7,187 bases of DNA from Bacteroidota bacterium (lineage in GTDB: Bacteria; Bacteroidota; Bacteroidia; Chitinophagales; LD1), in assembly GCA_018267355.1 (NCBI GenBank), contig JAFDYP010000322.1:1-7187 (forward strand), written 5' to 3'. Made by a program: the position numbers and the translations under genes. Below the pieces are notes generated by a model that ran no database searches, had not been told where the DNA came from, and was given only the letters and a program-made list of their open reading frames with translations. Shown piece after piece: positions 6,307-7,187 of this stretch (its first letter is position 1; every line of letters begins with the position of its first letter).

Positions 6307-6900
6307 GTGAAAATCAGTAAGCCCTCTATACAGCCACCTATCAGCAGTCTGAGCCGGCTCGCGATGGTCGCAGCTATGATACTAGTATGCGGTATCGTAA
6401 GAGCCCAGCTCAACTTTGAATTTACCGAGGGCAAGTACATGATCAAAGGCCAGGTGGCCGATCTGAAGACAAGTGGTAGTGTGCCATTTGCCAATGTCTG
6501 GATCACCAACCAAAAGAAGGGCGTGACTGCAGACCAGGATGGCAAGTTTACGATGTATATCTATCCTACTGATACGCTACGGTTCTCCGCGCTGGGATAT
6601 ATCCCAAAAACCATCCCGGCTAATGCTATATCTGATAAAGATAAATACACCTTCACCATTCAATTGGTAGAAGATATTTACTCCCTGAAACAGGTGACCA
6701 TTTATCCCTTTCACAACAGGGAAGAATTTGCAGATCAATTTATAAAGGGAACAGGTATGGGCAAACCTGTAACGATAGCGGGCATAGATGCGCCGAAATA
6801 TAGTCACAAAGAGAAAACGAGATTTTACAATCCTATCAGCGCTATCTATAATAACATCAAGAAAAACCGCAGCGCTGCTGACCCCAACTTTAAGCCCTAA
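6307..6900 (+). CDS. Secreted carboxypeptidase-regulatory-like (CarbopepD_reg) domain protein
   Basis: A 197-residue protein if the GTG at 6307 is the start. It has a long N-region with K2, K5 and R17, a hydrophobic core at about 18-31 and a likely cleavage after VRA at 33-34, giving a mature protein starting QLNFEF. Residues about 45-120 form a CarbopepD_reg-like beta-sandwich: IKGQVADLKTSGSVPFANV, then TADQDGKFTMYI and LRFSALGYIPKT. These are the phylum's usual signatures (G-x-V, PFANV, DGKF, FSALGY). After it comes a short conserved tail, YPFHNREEFADQF at 133-145, and a basic C-terminus. There is no TonB plug or barrel, so this is a stand-alone family seen widely in Chitinophagales and relatives; its function is unknown. 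A start at M20 (6364) would leave a signal peptide without a positive N-region, which favours GTG. It is convergent with the next gene, with 2 bp between stops. Confidence 0.82.
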   Translation: MKISKPSIQPPISSLSRLAMVAAMILVCGIVRAQLNFEFTEGKYMIKGQVADLKTSGSVPFANVWITNQKKGVTADQDGKFTMYIYPTDTLRFSALGYIPKTIPANAISDKDKYTFTIQLVEDIYSLKQVTIYPFHNREEFADQFIKGTGMGKPVTIAGIDAPKYSHKEKTRFYNPISAIYNNIKKNRSAADPNFKP

Positions 6901-6902
6901 TC

Positions 6903-7145
6903 CTAGCTGATAGAGTTACGCACGCGCTGAGTGTAGTTGCGCAGAGCGGTGCGAAAATCGATGCTGCCCTTCTCCATATCATTCAATATCTCTATGGCAG
7001 CGAGCACATGTGTGAGCTGCTCGCCTTCATCCTTGCCCTGTATCTCTATAGCAGGCTTTTGCTCATTGATGATAGCATCTTCGGCAGCCCGGAGCACCTC
7101 TATACTATGTGTTTCGGCCAGTTGTTTGATCACTGGGATCTGCAT
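6903..7145 (-). CDS. Small conserved protein resembling the DUF6952 family
   Basis: An 80-residue cytoplasmic protein, starting MQIPVIKQLAETHS at the ATG at 7143-7145. It contains LRAAEDAII at 19-27, the highly conserved GEQLTHVLAAIEIL at 41-54 and a C-terminal FRTALRNYTQRVRNSI at 64-79. From memory this matches small Bacteroidota proteins labelled DUF6952, which are often near thioredoxin or peroxiredoxin genes; that association cannot be checked here because the window ends 42 bp upstream. It is predicted mostly alpha-helical and acidic in the middle, with no signal peptide or membrane segment. The function is unknown. Its stop is 2 bp from the stop of the convergent plus-strand gene, leaving no room for a terminator between them. 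Confidence 0.8.
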   Translation of the reverse strand: MQIPVIKQLAETHSIEVLRAAEDAIINEQKPAIEIQGKDEGEQLTHVLAAIEILNDMEKGSIDFRTALRNYTQRVRNSIS

Positions 7146-7187
7146 ATGATTGGTTTTTGAGTGATAGAAAAACTGAATTAAGAAGCA

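Noticed and set aside
6231..6545. Minus-strand open frame of 104 codons
   Set aside because: It overlaps the CarbopepD-like gene on the opposite strand, which has a signal peptide and family motifs; this frame has none.

Overview
The window comes from a member of the Bacteroidota, probably a Chitinophagales or Sphingobacteriia relative (inference). Several things point there. The ribosomal proteins are bacterial, with the zinc-free form of S14. A promoter fits the Bacteroidota pattern TTTG-N19-TAnnTTTG. There is a secreted carboxypeptidase-regulatory-like domain protein of the kind common in this phylum, and a small conserved protein that resembles the DUF6952 family. Start codons have no obvious Shine-Dalgarno sequences, which is also typical of the phylum.

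Layout. All genes except one are on the minus strand, so the transcriptional order runs from high to low coordinates. At the left end (1-1433) is part of the spc ribosomal protein operon: rplE (L5), rpsN (S14), rpsH (S8) and the first 31 codons of rplF (L6). Normally rplX and rplN lie just upstream of rplE. Here they are absent, and rplE instead has its own near-consensus promoter. Immediately upstream of that promoter is a small toxin-antitoxin pair (1570-2032). The 58-residue antitoxin is intact and overlaps the toxin start by ATGA. The RelE/ParE-type toxin carries a one-base frameshift that destroys its C-terminal third.

Further upstream (2051-5619) is a tight minus-strand cluster: accB (biotin carboxyl carrier protein), accC (biotin carboxylase), a ComB-like 2-phosphosulfolactate phosphatase family gene, and a secreted protein with five beta-propeller-like repeats. 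Gaps are 12 bp (accC to comB-like), 9 bp (comB-like to secreted protein) and 18 bp (secreted protein to antitoxin), so the last genes are probably co-transcribed with accBC. AccB and AccC supply the biotin half of acetyl-CoA carboxylase, the first step of fatty acid synthesis. The accB-accC gap of 92 bp holds a GC-rich hairpin that looks like a dispersed intergenic repeat.

The right end (5748-7145) holds a small lipoprotein gene, a divergent plus-strand gene for a secreted CarbopepD-like domain protein starting with GTG, and a convergent 80-residue DUF6952-like gene separated from it by only 2 bp.

No tRNA, rRNA, CRISPR array, insertion sequence or clearly new multi-gene system is visible. 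The most notable point is the split of the usually continuous S10-spc ribosomal gene cluster at rplX/rplE, with a decaying toxin-antitoxin module at the boundary.
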